Shown: one piece after another, positions 8,367 through 16,373 of the stretch | How positions within the stretch are numbered: the first letter of the stretch is position 1 | Layout of the letters: each line of letters starts with the position of its first letter | Source of the DNA: Planctomycetota bacterium | GTDB taxonomy: Bacteria; Planctomycetota; UBA1135; GCA-002748355 | Assembly (NCBI GenBank): GCA_026984035.1 | Contig: JALSSW010000040.1 | Span: 1-64,000 of the forward strand | Direction: 5' to 3' | DNA length: 64,000 bases | The notes under the pieces: generated by a model | Database searches by the model: none | Seen by the model: the letters and a program-made list of their open reading frames with translations, nothing else | Told to the model about the DNA's origin: nothing | Program-made: the position numbers and the translations under genes

Positions 8367-10052
8367 CTTTTGCCGAATTCTGAGCTCTCCCGGGACAAGG
8401 GAAAATTGAGTCAAGACCTTTGCTCCGATTCGGATCCGATATTCTCCTCTTGGAAGTCCTTTGTGTGAGAAATGAAAGCCTTTTTGGGTTCGTTCTCCTT
8501 GGAGGGGAATGGTAAAGAGAAATTGTTTCCACGACCCCTTGGCGCTGTTTCCTCGATAGCTTGCCTCCAAGGATAGATCTCGGGGGTCTCCTTGAAATCC
8601 TTGGATATCTCCTTCAATCCTGGCCCCCTCCCGGATGGAGAAGAGAGCTACGGTGTCTCCTGCCCAGTGTTCGAGGATAGGGGGATCAGGGACCAGGGTC
8701 GGGCCGATTCCAGAAAATTTCCCCCTCAGGTTTGTGAAGAAAAGCAGGATGCCCGCTCTTGAAGAGAGTCCGCGAATGCGGGCCATCCCCTGTGAGTCGG
8801 TCTGCTGGGTCCATGAGAGGGACCATGGCCGGGATGGGAGTTCCTTGGCTTGGAGAACGACCCCGGGGAGAGGTTTCCCATCTTTGCGGATTTGCGCAGT
8901 CAGGGTTCTTCCTCCGGGTAGAAGTCGAACCTGGAGTGGACTCTCCAGTTCTCCTCCTTTCCGAAAAAGAATTTCGTTCTGGCGATATCCTGGGGCCCAG
9001 ACTCTTATCCGGCCTGCGCCCTTGGGAGGAAGGAAAACGAAGTTTTTGGATGGGTTGGAAAAGAGTCGCCCAAAGGTTTGTTCCTTTTGGTCATAGAGCC
9101 AAACCCTTACTCCTGGGATCGCTTTTCCTTTGGGGTCGAGAACTTTGAGAATATTTTTTTTTAAGCGAGGGTGTGGAAGAAGCCGCAAAAACAATTCCAG
9201 GGTTTGCCCTGGTCTTAGGGCTGGGGTTGTGGTTTCAGTGCGGAGCTTGTTCCCTCCGATTACCAGAACATGAAGAGGGATTTTGGGGGGGATCTTTGGG
9301 CAGCGAAAGATTCCCTTCCCCTTCGTGGTTCCGATTCCCGGGCCAAGGGGAGGATCTTGGGTGATCGTACGTCCTGGGAGCCGGTAACGGTCTTTGCCCA
9401 AGGAGGCCGGACTTGCCAGGGGTCGAACGAAGATCCGAGCTTGTTCCAGATCTTTTCCCTGTGGCCCTTCGGCTTTGAGCTGGATCGCCGCCCAGGGAAG
9501 GATGGGGCATTGAAGGAGTTTTCCAGTTCGGGCTTTTTTCAACAAAGGAATGGCAAAGGAGGGGCCGTCCACAAGGTCGATTCCTGAAAGAGGAAAAAAG
9601 TAGTCTTCATGAGGTAGAGAGAGGATGAACGATCCCCATTTTTCTTTAGCGGGAATATTGAAGGTAAAGAGCCCCTGGTCCTGGGTGATTGCCAGGTAGT
9701 CCCTTCCATCCAGAAAGAGGGAGACCGGGATTCCGCCTAATCTGTGTATTTTGTCGGTGACATCAACCAGTTTTCCTCGCAGAAGAATCCTTCCCTGTTT
9801 TGTTTTGGTCGCCTCTTGATTTTTAGAGACCACTGCGAGAGGACGACTCTTTCGAAAGGAAGGTGAGGGGAGTTTGGGCTTTTCTCCAACTTGCAACGAC
9901 TCCCCTTGCTCCAGAGAAGTGAAGAAGGTTTTTGGTCCCTCCCTTTTCTCTAAGCTCTCCTGATTCGGAGAGGAGTGGAGGAGAGTAAAGCCAAACCCCA
10001 GGACTCCGAAGAGTCCCAGGACTGAGCAGAAAATGAAGCCTTTTTTTTTCAT
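8352..10052 (-). CDS. Secreted or membrane-anchored protein with carboxypeptidase-regulatory-like domains
   Basis: A 566-residue protein with an N-terminal hydrophobic segment (residues 4-26) that is a signal peptide or anchor. It then contains several Ig-like beta modules of the carboxypeptidase regulatory type: GKLVDVTDKIHRLGGIPVSLFLDG, ILKVLDPKGKAIPGVRVWLYD and RTLTAQIRKDGKPLPGVVLQA, each showing the x-G-x-P-I/L-P-G-V-x-V pattern. No enzyme domain is visible. Its ATG overlaps the stop of the preceding small gene by 4 bases (ATGA), so translation is likely coupled. Two other large proteins in the window carry the same domain type (19798-22911 and 60996-63698). Function is unknown; a surface or periplasmic structural role is a guess. 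Confidence 0.78.
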   Translation of the reverse strand: MKKKGFIFCSVLGLFGVLGFGFTLLHSSPNQESLEKREGPKTFFTSLEQGESLQVGEKPKLPSPSFRKSRPLAVVSKNQEATKTKQGRILLRGKLVDVTDKIHRLGGIPVSLFLDGRDYLAITQDQGLFTFNIPAKEKWGSFILSLPHEDYFFPLSGIDLVDGPSFAIPLLKKARTGKLLQCPILPWAAIQLKAEGPQGKDLEQARIFVRPLASPASLGKDRYRLPGRTITQDPPLGPGIGTTKGKGIFRCPKIPPKIPLHVLVIGGNKLRTETTTPALRPGQTLELFLRLLPHPRLKKNILKVLDPKGKAIPGVRVWLYDQKEQTFGRLFSNPSKNFVFLPPKGAGRIRVWAPGYRQNEILFRKGGELESPLQVRLLPGGRTLTAQIRKDGKPLPGVVLQAKELPSRPWSLSWTQQTDSQGMARIRGLSSRAGILLFFTNLRGKFSGIGPTLVPDPPILEHWAGDTVALFSIREGARIEGDIQGFQGDPRDLSLEASYRGNSAKGSWKQFLFTIPLQGERTQKGFHFSHKGLPRGEYRIRIGAKVLTQFSLVPGELRIRQKLIQR

Positions 10053-10459
10053 GCGCCAAAGAGCCAGAGGATTTGTCCTATGACAGGAATATAGTAATAC
10101 CAGCGGTCTTTCCCTTTCTTTTTGCGTTTCTTTGTAAAGGTCTTCGACTGGATTTGCTGGTTTTTGGGTGTCGTCTGGACCTTGAGGGTAACGGAGTCTC
10201 CCTCTTTGATCTTGTCGTTCCCCGGGGTTCCCGAATCTCTGATGACACCGTTTTTATCAGTGGTTTTGGAGTTTTGGGAGCTTTGGCCTCCCGGTCGGTC
10301 ATGTTGGACGACCATGTTGTAGGTCGTGTTGGGTCTGAGGCCGGAGACGGTGTAATGAAGGGTGTTCCCATCAATGTGGCCGGAAATATGGACCTGCGCG
10401 AAGGCAGAAGAACAAAACAGGACTAATCCTAGGAGGGCCTGAAAAAGAATCGCTTTCAT
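10049..10459 (-). CDS. Small secreted protein with Fn3-like strand pattern, unknown function
   Basis: A 136-residue protein with a clear signal peptide ending at SSAFA before QVHISGHI. The next about 75 residues (LHYTVSGLRPNTTYNMVVQH) resemble a fibronectin-type-III-like beta fold, the LRPNTTY turn being typical. A lysine-rich linker and a short aromatic/hydrophobic tail (WYYYIPVIGQILWLFGA) follow, perhaps a membrane contact. AAAGGGGAAAA lies just before the ATG. It is the first gene of a two-gene unit, its stop overlapping the next start by 4 bases. No known family was recognised. Confidence 0.72.
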   Translation of the reverse strand: MKAILFQALLGLVLFCSSAFAQVHISGHIDGNTLHYTVSGLRPNTTYNMVVQHDRPGGQSSQNSKTTDKNGVIRDSGTPGNDKIKEGDSVTLKVQTTPKNQQIQSKTFTKKRKKKGKDRWYYYIPVIGQILWLFGA

Positions 10460-10488
10460 GATTTTCCCCTTTCTGAATTAGACCCCCC

Positions 10489-10521
10489 GGGTCGGGCGAG
10501 CACTGCTCCCCCCCAAGACCC
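10489..10521 (-). repeat. GC-rich inverted repeat in the leader of the 10459 gene
   Basis: Read on the minus strand, GGGTC ... GACCC encloses GAGC-AGT-GCTC, giving a strong stem-loop 30-62 bases before the ATG at 10459. There is no T-run after it, so it is not a normal intrinsic terminator. It may be a leader structure or an end for the upstream epimerase transcript. Confidence 0.35.
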
Positions 10522-10661
10522 AGGGAGCCGAAGGGCCTAATGCTCTTCAGGGATAAAGGGCTCTTGAATCAAAAAGCGACCATTTTTTTACTCGGCTTTT
10601 TCCGGTGGGGAAGCGGGAAGGTTTTGAGGGTTGTGGGGCTGATCCGCACAACGCTCGACCG

Positions 10662-11171
10662 TTAAACGACGAATGGGGTGTTGGGGTCTTCTTCGTGGCG
10701 GACTTCATCCACAGGGCCCTTTTTGTTTTCTCCTGCATAGAGACTGTTTGGGAGGTTAATCACAGCTCCCATAGAGGTCTGGGATATGCATTTATAGGCG
10801 TGGACCACTCCCATTGGGATCAGAACTGATGCCGGATTGTCGATGCCAACATATAGGGTCATTTTCTGCCAAAAGGTTGGAGAGTCGGGGCGGTTGTCCC
10901 AAAGAACCAGTTTGAAATTTCCAGGCCCGATGAAGCAAAAGAGATCAGCTTGGTCCTCGTGTTCGTGGGGACCCCGTTGGGTTAATGGCTCTGTGAGAGA
11001 AAGATAGCTCATGACAGGTGTATATTCCGGATCACTGAGTTCATCGTTGCGCCAGAGTTCGCAAAGCCAGCCACGATCGTCGAGGAACTTTCCAAGTTTT
11101 TTGACCACGACATCTTGGATGGGGCCATTTTCGAAGGGGCGGTTGGGGAAATCCTTGTTTGCTTTGATCAT
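10662..11171 (-). CDS. RmlC-like dTDP-4-dehydrorhamnose 3,5-epimerase family protein
   Basis: A 169-residue single-domain cupin of the RmlC family. The segment YLSLTEPLTQRGPHEHEDQADLFCFIGPG places the His residues of RGPHEH where RmlC has its catalytic His, and PASVLIPMGVVHAYKCIS matches the second conserved block (vpPGvaHGf). RmlC enzymes epimerise C3 and C5 of dTDP-4-keto-6-deoxyglucose for surface sugars; variation around the motif means another nucleotide-sugar substrate is possible. The start overlaps the mutS stop by 4 bases (ATGA), so it is co-translated with mutS, an odd pairing. No other rml genes are seen nearby, although a glycan locus lies at 46.6-55.3 kb. Confidence 0.8.
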   Translation of the reverse strand: MIKANKDFPNRPFENGPIQDVVVKKLGKFLDDRGWLCELWRNDELSDPEYTPVMSYLSLTEPLTQRGPHEHEDQADLFCFIGPGNFKLVLWDNRPDSPTFWQKMTLYVGIDNPASVLIPMGVVHAYKCISQTSMGAVINLPNSLYAGENKKGPVDEVRHEEDPNTPFVV

Positions 11172-13789
11172 GTGTATTTGTCCTTGAATTCTTTCAACTT
11201 CAATAAGGCTTCGACGGGCGAGAGCTGATCCGGATCGAGTTGTTCGATCTCGGTTAAAAGTCGGTCGGCAGGGGGGCGGAACAACTCAAGTTGCCGCATA
11301 TTTCTTTTTGGGCTTTTTCGGAACATCCCGGGTTTCATGGCAAGACCTTCTTCTTCAAGACGTTGAAGGATCTCATTGGCGCGAGTCAGGATGTCGGCTG
11401 AGATGCCCGCGAGTTTTGCGACATGAAGGCCGTAGGACTTGTCCGTTCCCCCGTCCTGGATCCGGTGGAGAAAGACGATGTCTTCTCCCCATTCGTTAAC
11501 CGCCACGTGGCAATTGTGGACTCCTTCCAGGAGGTCAGCCATCTCGGTCATTTGGTGGTAGTGGGTTGCGAAGAGAGTGCGGCAGCCGATTTGGTCATGA
11601 AGGGCTTCACAGATGGCCCATGCGATGGAGAGACCGTCATAGGTGCTTGTGCCTCGGCCGACCTCATCAAGGATCACAAGGGACCTCCGCGTAGCGTTGT
11701 TGAGGATATTGGCGGTCTCCTTCATCTCTACCATGAATGTGGAGTTTCCCCTCGAGATTTCATCGGCCGCGCCTACCCGAGTGAAAATGCGATCAACGAG
11801 TCCAATCTTTGCCTTTTTGGCTGGGACAAAGGAACCGATTTGAGCGAGCAGACAAATGAGTGCGACCTGTCGGATGTAGGTGGATTTGCCAGCCATATTG
11901 GGGCCGGTCAGGATAATAAGGCTTCGGGATGGCGGTTCAATGTTGGTGTCATTGGGGACAAATGGTTCTCCTGTGACGGTTGCCTCCAGGACCGGGTGTC
12001 GTCCATCTTCGATCAAAAGCTCTCTGTCTTCACCTACCTCGGGACGAACCCAAGCCCGCTTCTTTGCATGGGAAGCGAGGGCGACCACCACGTCGATCTC
12101 GGCGACGATGGCTGCAGCTTCGAGAATCCTTTGAACTTGCTCCGAGAGCAGATCGCGTAACTCAAGGAAGAGGTGGTATTCAAGATCTCGAGAGATCTCT
12201 TCACTCTTGAGCACCCGTGTTTCGAATTCTTTGAGTTCGGGAGTCACATAGCGCTCGGCGTTTTTGATGGTTTGCTTGCGGATATATCCCGCCGGGATTT
12301 GAGACGGATTTGTGTTGCGCGGGATCTCGAGGAAGTAGCCGAAAACCCGGTTATAACCGACTTTAAGATGGCCGATGCCCGTTTTTGCGATCTCCTTGGC
12401 TTGGAATTGAGTCATCCAATCCTTGCCTTCCTTGCCGATGGAGCGGAGCTCGTCCAGCTCGGGGTCATAGCCATCTCGAATCAGCCCGCCTTCTTTGAGG
12501 GTGATGGGCGGATCCTGAACCAAGCGCTCTTCGATTTTTGCGGCAAGATCAGGACAGGGATCGAGTTGTTTGCCTAGGTCGAAAAGGATCTCACTCTGAG
12601 CCTTGGCGAGAGAGCTGACCAATCCCGGCAAGTGCTGCAGGCTTTGTTGTAATGCCAGAAGATCTCGAGCATTGGCTCTTCCTGTGCTGAGTCGTCCCGA
12701 AAGCCGTTCCAAATCGTAGATTTTGGTGAGGTGCTCATGCAGGTTTTCTGTGAGGGATGGATCGTCAAGGCATTCTTGGATGCCCTGCTGGATATGATGG
12801 ATGGCGGCGATATCTGCGAAGGGTGCCAAGATGCGCTCCCGCAGGAGCCGCGCACCCATGGGGGTGACGGTTTGATCGATGGTTCCAAGAAGAGATGCTT
12901 TGCGTTCTCCATCCCGCTGTGTTCGGACAAGCTCCAGCGAGGACCGTGTTGCACGATCCAAGGTCATTCGATTGCCGCGTTGGAAGATCTCGACCTTGCG
13001 GATGTGCCCCAACTCTGTTTTTTGCGTTTCTTGGATATATCGAACGAGGGCTCCGGCGGCGGAGACCGCTGCGGGCATCATCCCCGCATCGAGACCATAG
13101 CCTTCCAGTCCAGATGTATGAAAAAAGTCCTGTAGGACACGGGCGGCTTCCTCTGGGTTGAAATCGTAGTCAGGCACCTGGCGAAGATTGGCAGAGAGGC
13201 CGGGAAAGAGGGTCCCCTTTTCCTTTCTTTCTTGCCCCCAAGTCTCAGGTATGAGCAGTTCTGCTGGATCGATGCGCTCGAGTTCGTCCTCGAGTCGGTT
13301 CGGGAGACATTCTGTCACCAAAAACCGACCCGTTGAAAGGTCGAGCCATGCAAGCCCGATCCGATCTTTGAGGGGGGAGAGGGCGAGCAACCAATTCGGT
13401 TCTCGTTCTTCGAGGATTTCGGTTTCTGTTAGAGTCCCCGCAGTGACGATTCTTACGACCTGCCTCTTGACCAGCCCCTTAGCCTCCTTGGGGTCTTGGA
13501 CTTGTTCGCAAATAGCAACCCGTTTACCAGCCCGAATTAATTTGACGAGATATTGATCTGAGGCTTTGACGGGAACCCCGGCCATGGGGATGGCCCGCTC
13601 CCCCTTGTTTCGCGATGTCAAGGTGATCCCCAAGACCCGAGAAGCCTCTCTGGCGTCCTCAAAGAACATCTCGTAAAAGTCCCCCATCCGGTAAAAGAGG
13701 ATGGAGTCGGGATGCTCCTTCTTGATGGCGAGGTATTGCACCATCATTGGCGTGTCTGTTGGATCCTTCAGCTTGCTCTTTTGACTCAC
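11168..13789 (-). CDS. mutS: DNA mismatch repair protein MutS
   Basis: An 873-residue MutS1, the protein that detects mispaired bases and starts repair. The N-terminal mismatch-reading motif is in YRMGDFYEMFFEDA (Phe-x-Glu). The ATPase domain has Walker A GPNMAGKSTYIRQ, Walker B VILDEVGRGTSTYDGLSIAWA, and the family STFMVEM and TLFATHYHQM segments. The C-terminal dimerisation helix-turn-helix and a tail ending LLKLKEFKDKY are complete. Length fits full MutS1 rather than the shorter MutS2, and no Smr domain is present. It lies 80 bp downstream of thiI and overlaps the epimerase start. No mutL is in the window. Confidence 0.97.
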   Translation of the reverse strand: MSQKSKLKDPTDTPMMVQYLAIKKEHPDSILFYRMGDFYEMFFEDAREASRVLGITLTSRNKGERAIPMAGVPVKASDQYLVKLIRAGKRVAICEQVQDPKEAKGLVKRQVVRIVTAGTLTETEILEEREPNWLLALSPLKDRIGLAWLDLSTGRFLVTECLPNRLEDELERIDPAELLIPETWGQERKEKGTLFPGLSANLRQVPDYDFNPEEAARVLQDFFHTSGLEGYGLDAGMMPAAVSAAGALVRYIQETQKTELGHIRKVEIFQRGNRMTLDRATRSSLELVRTQRDGERKASLLGTIDQTVTPMGARLLRERILAPFADIAAIHHIQQGIQECLDDPSLTENLHEHLTKIYDLERLSGRLSTGRANARDLLALQQSLQHLPGLVSSLAKAQSEILFDLGKQLDPCPDLAAKIEERLVQDPPITLKEGGLIRDGYDPELDELRSIGKEGKDWMTQFQAKEIAKTGIGHLKVGYNRVFGYFLEIPRNTNPSQIPAGYIRKQTIKNAERYVTPELKEFETRVLKSEEISRDLEYHLFLELRDLLSEQVQRILEAAAIVAEIDVVVALASHAKKRAWVRPEVGEDRELLIEDGRHPVLEATVTGEPFVPNDTNIEPPSRSLIILTGPNMAGKSTYIRQVALICLLAQIGSFVPAKKAKIGLVDRIFTRVGAADEISRGNSTFMVEMKETANILNNATRRSLVILDEVGRGTSTYDGLSIAWAICEALHDQIGCRTLFATHYHQMTEMADLLEGVHNCHVAVNEWGEDIVFLHRIQDGGTDKSYGLHVAKLAGISADILTRANEILQRLEEEGLAMKPGMFRKSPKRNMRQLELFRPPADRLLTEIEQLDPDQLSPVEALLKLKEFKDKYT

Positions 13790-13869
13790 GGTCGCTTGTC
13801 GGAGGTTTGGTGTCGGTGGTCAGATGGGGATGTCGAGGGGGCGGAATCTACAGGATCTTTGTCCCTGGG

Positions 13870-15060
13870 TCACGTTTCCCAGTGGCATTCCTCGACCGCC
13901 CTGGTGACAAGATCTTCTATATCTACTTTTGCCTCAAGCCGTTCGGCCACTTCGATTTTTCCCCGAGTCACCGGTTGCTCCGGTTGGAACAGGGTGCAAC
14001 AGTCATCGAAGGGTTCAATGGAGATCTCAAAGGTTCCAATTTTGCGGGCCAGGGCCATTGTCTCCTCTTTGTCGAAGCCGATTAAGGGGCGGAAGATCGG
14101 GAGCCCTTCGGAGGCAGCAGCGACAACATGGAGGTTCTCTAGGGTCTGGCTGGCAACTTGCCCGAGACTGTCTCCGGTTACAAGGGCGCCATTTCCCCGC
14201 TCCCTTGCGATGCGTTCGGCAATTCGGAGCATGAAACGGCGGTAAAGAATCGTCCGATAACCCTCTTTCGGGAGATCCCGGAGCTTGGTCTGGATCTCCG
14301 AAAACTCGACGATTCCGAGCCTTGTCCGCCCTTGCCATCCGTTCAGTGAATGGGCCAGGCGGCGGACTTTCTGCAGGCTCCCCTCTCCGATAAAAGGCCG
14401 AGAGTCGAAATGCAAGAGGTCCACGCGGCAGCCTCGTTTCATCATCTGCCAAGCGGCGACTGGGGAGTCGATTCCACCCGAAAGGAGACATAAAACTCTT
14501 CCTTCACAGCCGACCGGAAGCCCCCCGGCTCCTTTGAATTGCTCAAGGAAGATGAAACTCCCTTCGGGCCGGATTTCGATTCCGAGAGGAATCATAGGAT
14601 GGTCCAGGTCTACCCTGAGTTGGGGAAAGGCGTCGATGAGCGTGCCGCCCAAGCTGCGGGCAAAATCCATGGAGCGTTTGGGGAATGTCTTATCCGCTCG
14701 TCGGACTCGAACGGCAAAACTGGCCTCCCGGGTGCCCTTTTGTGGGAGCAGTTCTTGGCCCATTAACTCGATGCAGGCCTTGGTGATTGCTTCCTCGTTG
14801 GTCTCTACCCTGCAAGCGGGGCTCGTATTAGCGACTCCAAAAACCTTAGCTGCCTTCTGGGCAAGTGCCCTTGCATTTCCAAGTTCTCCTCCTCCTGGGA
14901 TCGGCCCCAAATAGAATCTTCCCCAGAGCCGTTCGATGGGGATGTCCTTACCGAGAAGTGCTCGAAGATTTTTTCGAAGAATTTTTTCGAAGTAACGACG
15001 GTTTCCTCCCTTGAGGGAAATCTCCCCCGGCCGGAGAACCACGAGATCGACGATCGGCAT
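13870..15060 (-). CDS. thiI: tRNA 4-thiouridine synthetase ThiI
   Basis: A 396-residue protein that adenylates U8 of tRNA and replaces its oxygen by sulfur; in some bacteria it also serves thiamine thiazole synthesis. The N-terminal ferredoxin-like and THUMP regions (residues 1-170) begin with LRPGEISLKGGNRRYFEKIL, a family hallmark. The PP-loop is LLSGGIDSPVAAWQMMKRG, and FEISIEPFDDCCTLF near the end is also conserved. There is no C-terminal rhodanese domain (E. coli ThiI is about 480 residues), so sulfur transfer must differ, as in Bacillus ThiI working with its own cysteine desulfurase. Such a desulfurase is encoded immediately upstream with a one-base overlap at 15060, strongly suggesting the pair works together. 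Confidence 0.95.
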   Translation of the reverse strand: MPIVDLVVLRPGEISLKGGNRRYFEKILRKNLRALLGKDIPIERLWGRFYLGPIPGGGELGNARALAQKAAKVFGVANTSPACRVETNEEAITKACIELMGQELLPQKGTREASFAVRVRRADKTFPKRSMDFARSLGGTLIDAFPQLRVDLDHPMIPLGIEIRPEGSFIFLEQFKGAGGLPVGCEGRVLCLLSGGIDSPVAAWQMMKRGCRVDLLHFDSRPFIGEGSLQKVRRLAHSLNGWQGRTRLGIVEFSEIQTKLRDLPKEGYRTILYRRFMLRIAERIARERGNGALVTGDSLGQVASQTLENLHVVAAASEGLPIFRPLIGFDKEETMALARKIGTFEISIEPFDDCCTLFQPEQPVTRGKIEVAERLEAKVDIEDLVTRAVEECHWET

Positions 15061-16358
15061 CAGGCCATCCCCAGAGTCTTTAGTTTTGTGATGATTTTGG
15101 GAAGCGCCTCTTCGAGAGCAATCAGGTCCTCTTCGACCGTCAGGCGGCCCAAGGAAATGCGGATGGCTCCTTGTATGGTTTTTTGGTCCAAACCCATCGC
15201 TTGGAGGACGTGAGATCCTGTTTTTCCTCGTTTTTCAGCCCTTTGGCTACAGGCGCTCCCAGTGCTGATGTAAATTCCTTCTTCCTCCAAATGGTGCATG
15301 AGAACCTCGCCCCGAGCGCCGGGAAGGCTCATACAGAGAATGTTGGGGAGGCGCAGGTCTGCTCCCAGACGGCGAAGCTCGGGGACCTGTTTTGTTAGGT
15401 TCGCCTCCAGGCGGTCTCGCCAGGCACGGATTCGCCCGGACTCTTCGCTTTGCCGCGAAATCCATAGTTCGGCCGCTTTGGCGAAGGCTACGATCCCGGG
15501 AACATTCTCTGTTCCACTGCGAAGGCCGTCCTCTTGACCGCCTCCGGTGATCAGAGCTTGGGGAGGGAATCTATGACCCAGGGCGAGTGCCCCAACACCC
15601 TTGGGACCATGGATTTTGTGTGCTGCAAGAGTCATGGAATCTGCTCCCAATCGGTCCAAATCAAGGGAGATTTTGGCAAAAGCTTGCACCGCATCGATAT
15701 GAATGTGAGCACGGGGAGCCTTTTCCCGAACGAGGCCGATCATCTCCCCAAGGGGGGCAAGGCTCCCGACTTCATTGTTCCCCTGCAAGATGGACACAAA
15801 GCGGAGCTCCTTGGAAAGCAGGGCCTCGAAAGAGGCAAGATCGGGGACACCCATGTTGTCCACTGGATAGGTTTTGAATCTAAACCCTTTTTGAGAAAGC
15901 GCTTCTCCTGTTTTTAGGACGGAGGGGTGGTCCCCTTGGCCTGCAAGGATCGCGGCGCCTTCCTTTCCTTGGAGAACGCCTCGCATTGCAAGATTGGTCG
16001 CTTCGGATCCTCCACCTGTGAATACAAGCTGAGATGCTCCGGTCATTCCAAGAAGAAGGTCTCTGGCCTCATCCAGCTTTTTTTTGGCCCGGATCCCGGG
16101 AGAATGAAGAGAGGAGGGGTTGCCGTAACAGTCTCGAAGGAGGGCAGCCATGAGTTCCGCGACTTCTGGGTCCATCGGAGTGGTGGCTGCATTATCGAGA
16201 TAATGGGTTGTTTGTGCCTTGACCATGGGGGGCAAGTCTACAAGGTTGGAAGGGGGAGTAGGCAACCCAGGATCTTTTTTCTCTCCACAGGAGGAAAAGT
16301 CAGATGGGAGATCCGGTTCTCCATTGTCTGGCGGGAATCGGGATGGTCTGAAAACCAT
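15060..16358 (-). CDS. Cysteine desulfurase, NifS/IscS family, probably partner of ThiI
   Basis: A PLP enzyme that takes sulfur from cysteine as a persulfide. The family start YLDNAATTPMDPEV, the PLP lysine region LAAHKIHGPKGVGAL, and the active cysteine loop STGSACSQRAEK are present. Two starts are possible. The longer one at 16358 has GGGAG 7 bases upstream but adds 44 residues with no family counterpart; the ATG at 16226 (MVKAQTTHYL) gives a standard length but has no clear ribosome site. I list the longer form. It is directly followed by thiI, like Bacillus NifZ-ThiI, so tRNA thiolation is the likely main job; a role in iron-sulfur or selenium delivery is possible and not excluded. Confidence 0.93.
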   Translation of the reverse strand: MVFRPSRFPPDNGEPDLPSDFSSCGEKKDPGLPTPPSNLVDLPPMVKAQTTHYLDNAATTPMDPEVAELMAALLRDCYGNPSSLHSPGIRAKKKLDEARDLLLGMTGASQLVFTGGGSEATNLAMRGVLQGKEGAAILAGQGDHPSVLKTGEALSQKGFRFKTYPVDNMGVPDLASFEALLSKELRFVSILQGNNEVGSLAPLGEMIGLVREKAPRAHIHIDAVQAFAKISLDLDRLGADSMTLAAHKIHGPKGVGALALGHRFPPQALITGGGQEDGLRSGTENVPGIVAFAKAAELWISRQSEESGRIRAWRDRLEANLTKQVPELRRLGADLRLPNILCMSLPGARGEVLMHHLEEEGIYISTGSACSQRAEKRGKTGSHVLQAMGLDQKTIQGAIRISLGRLTVEEDLIALEEALPKIITKLKTLGMA

Positions 16359-16373
16359 CTCCTGGCTCCCTCT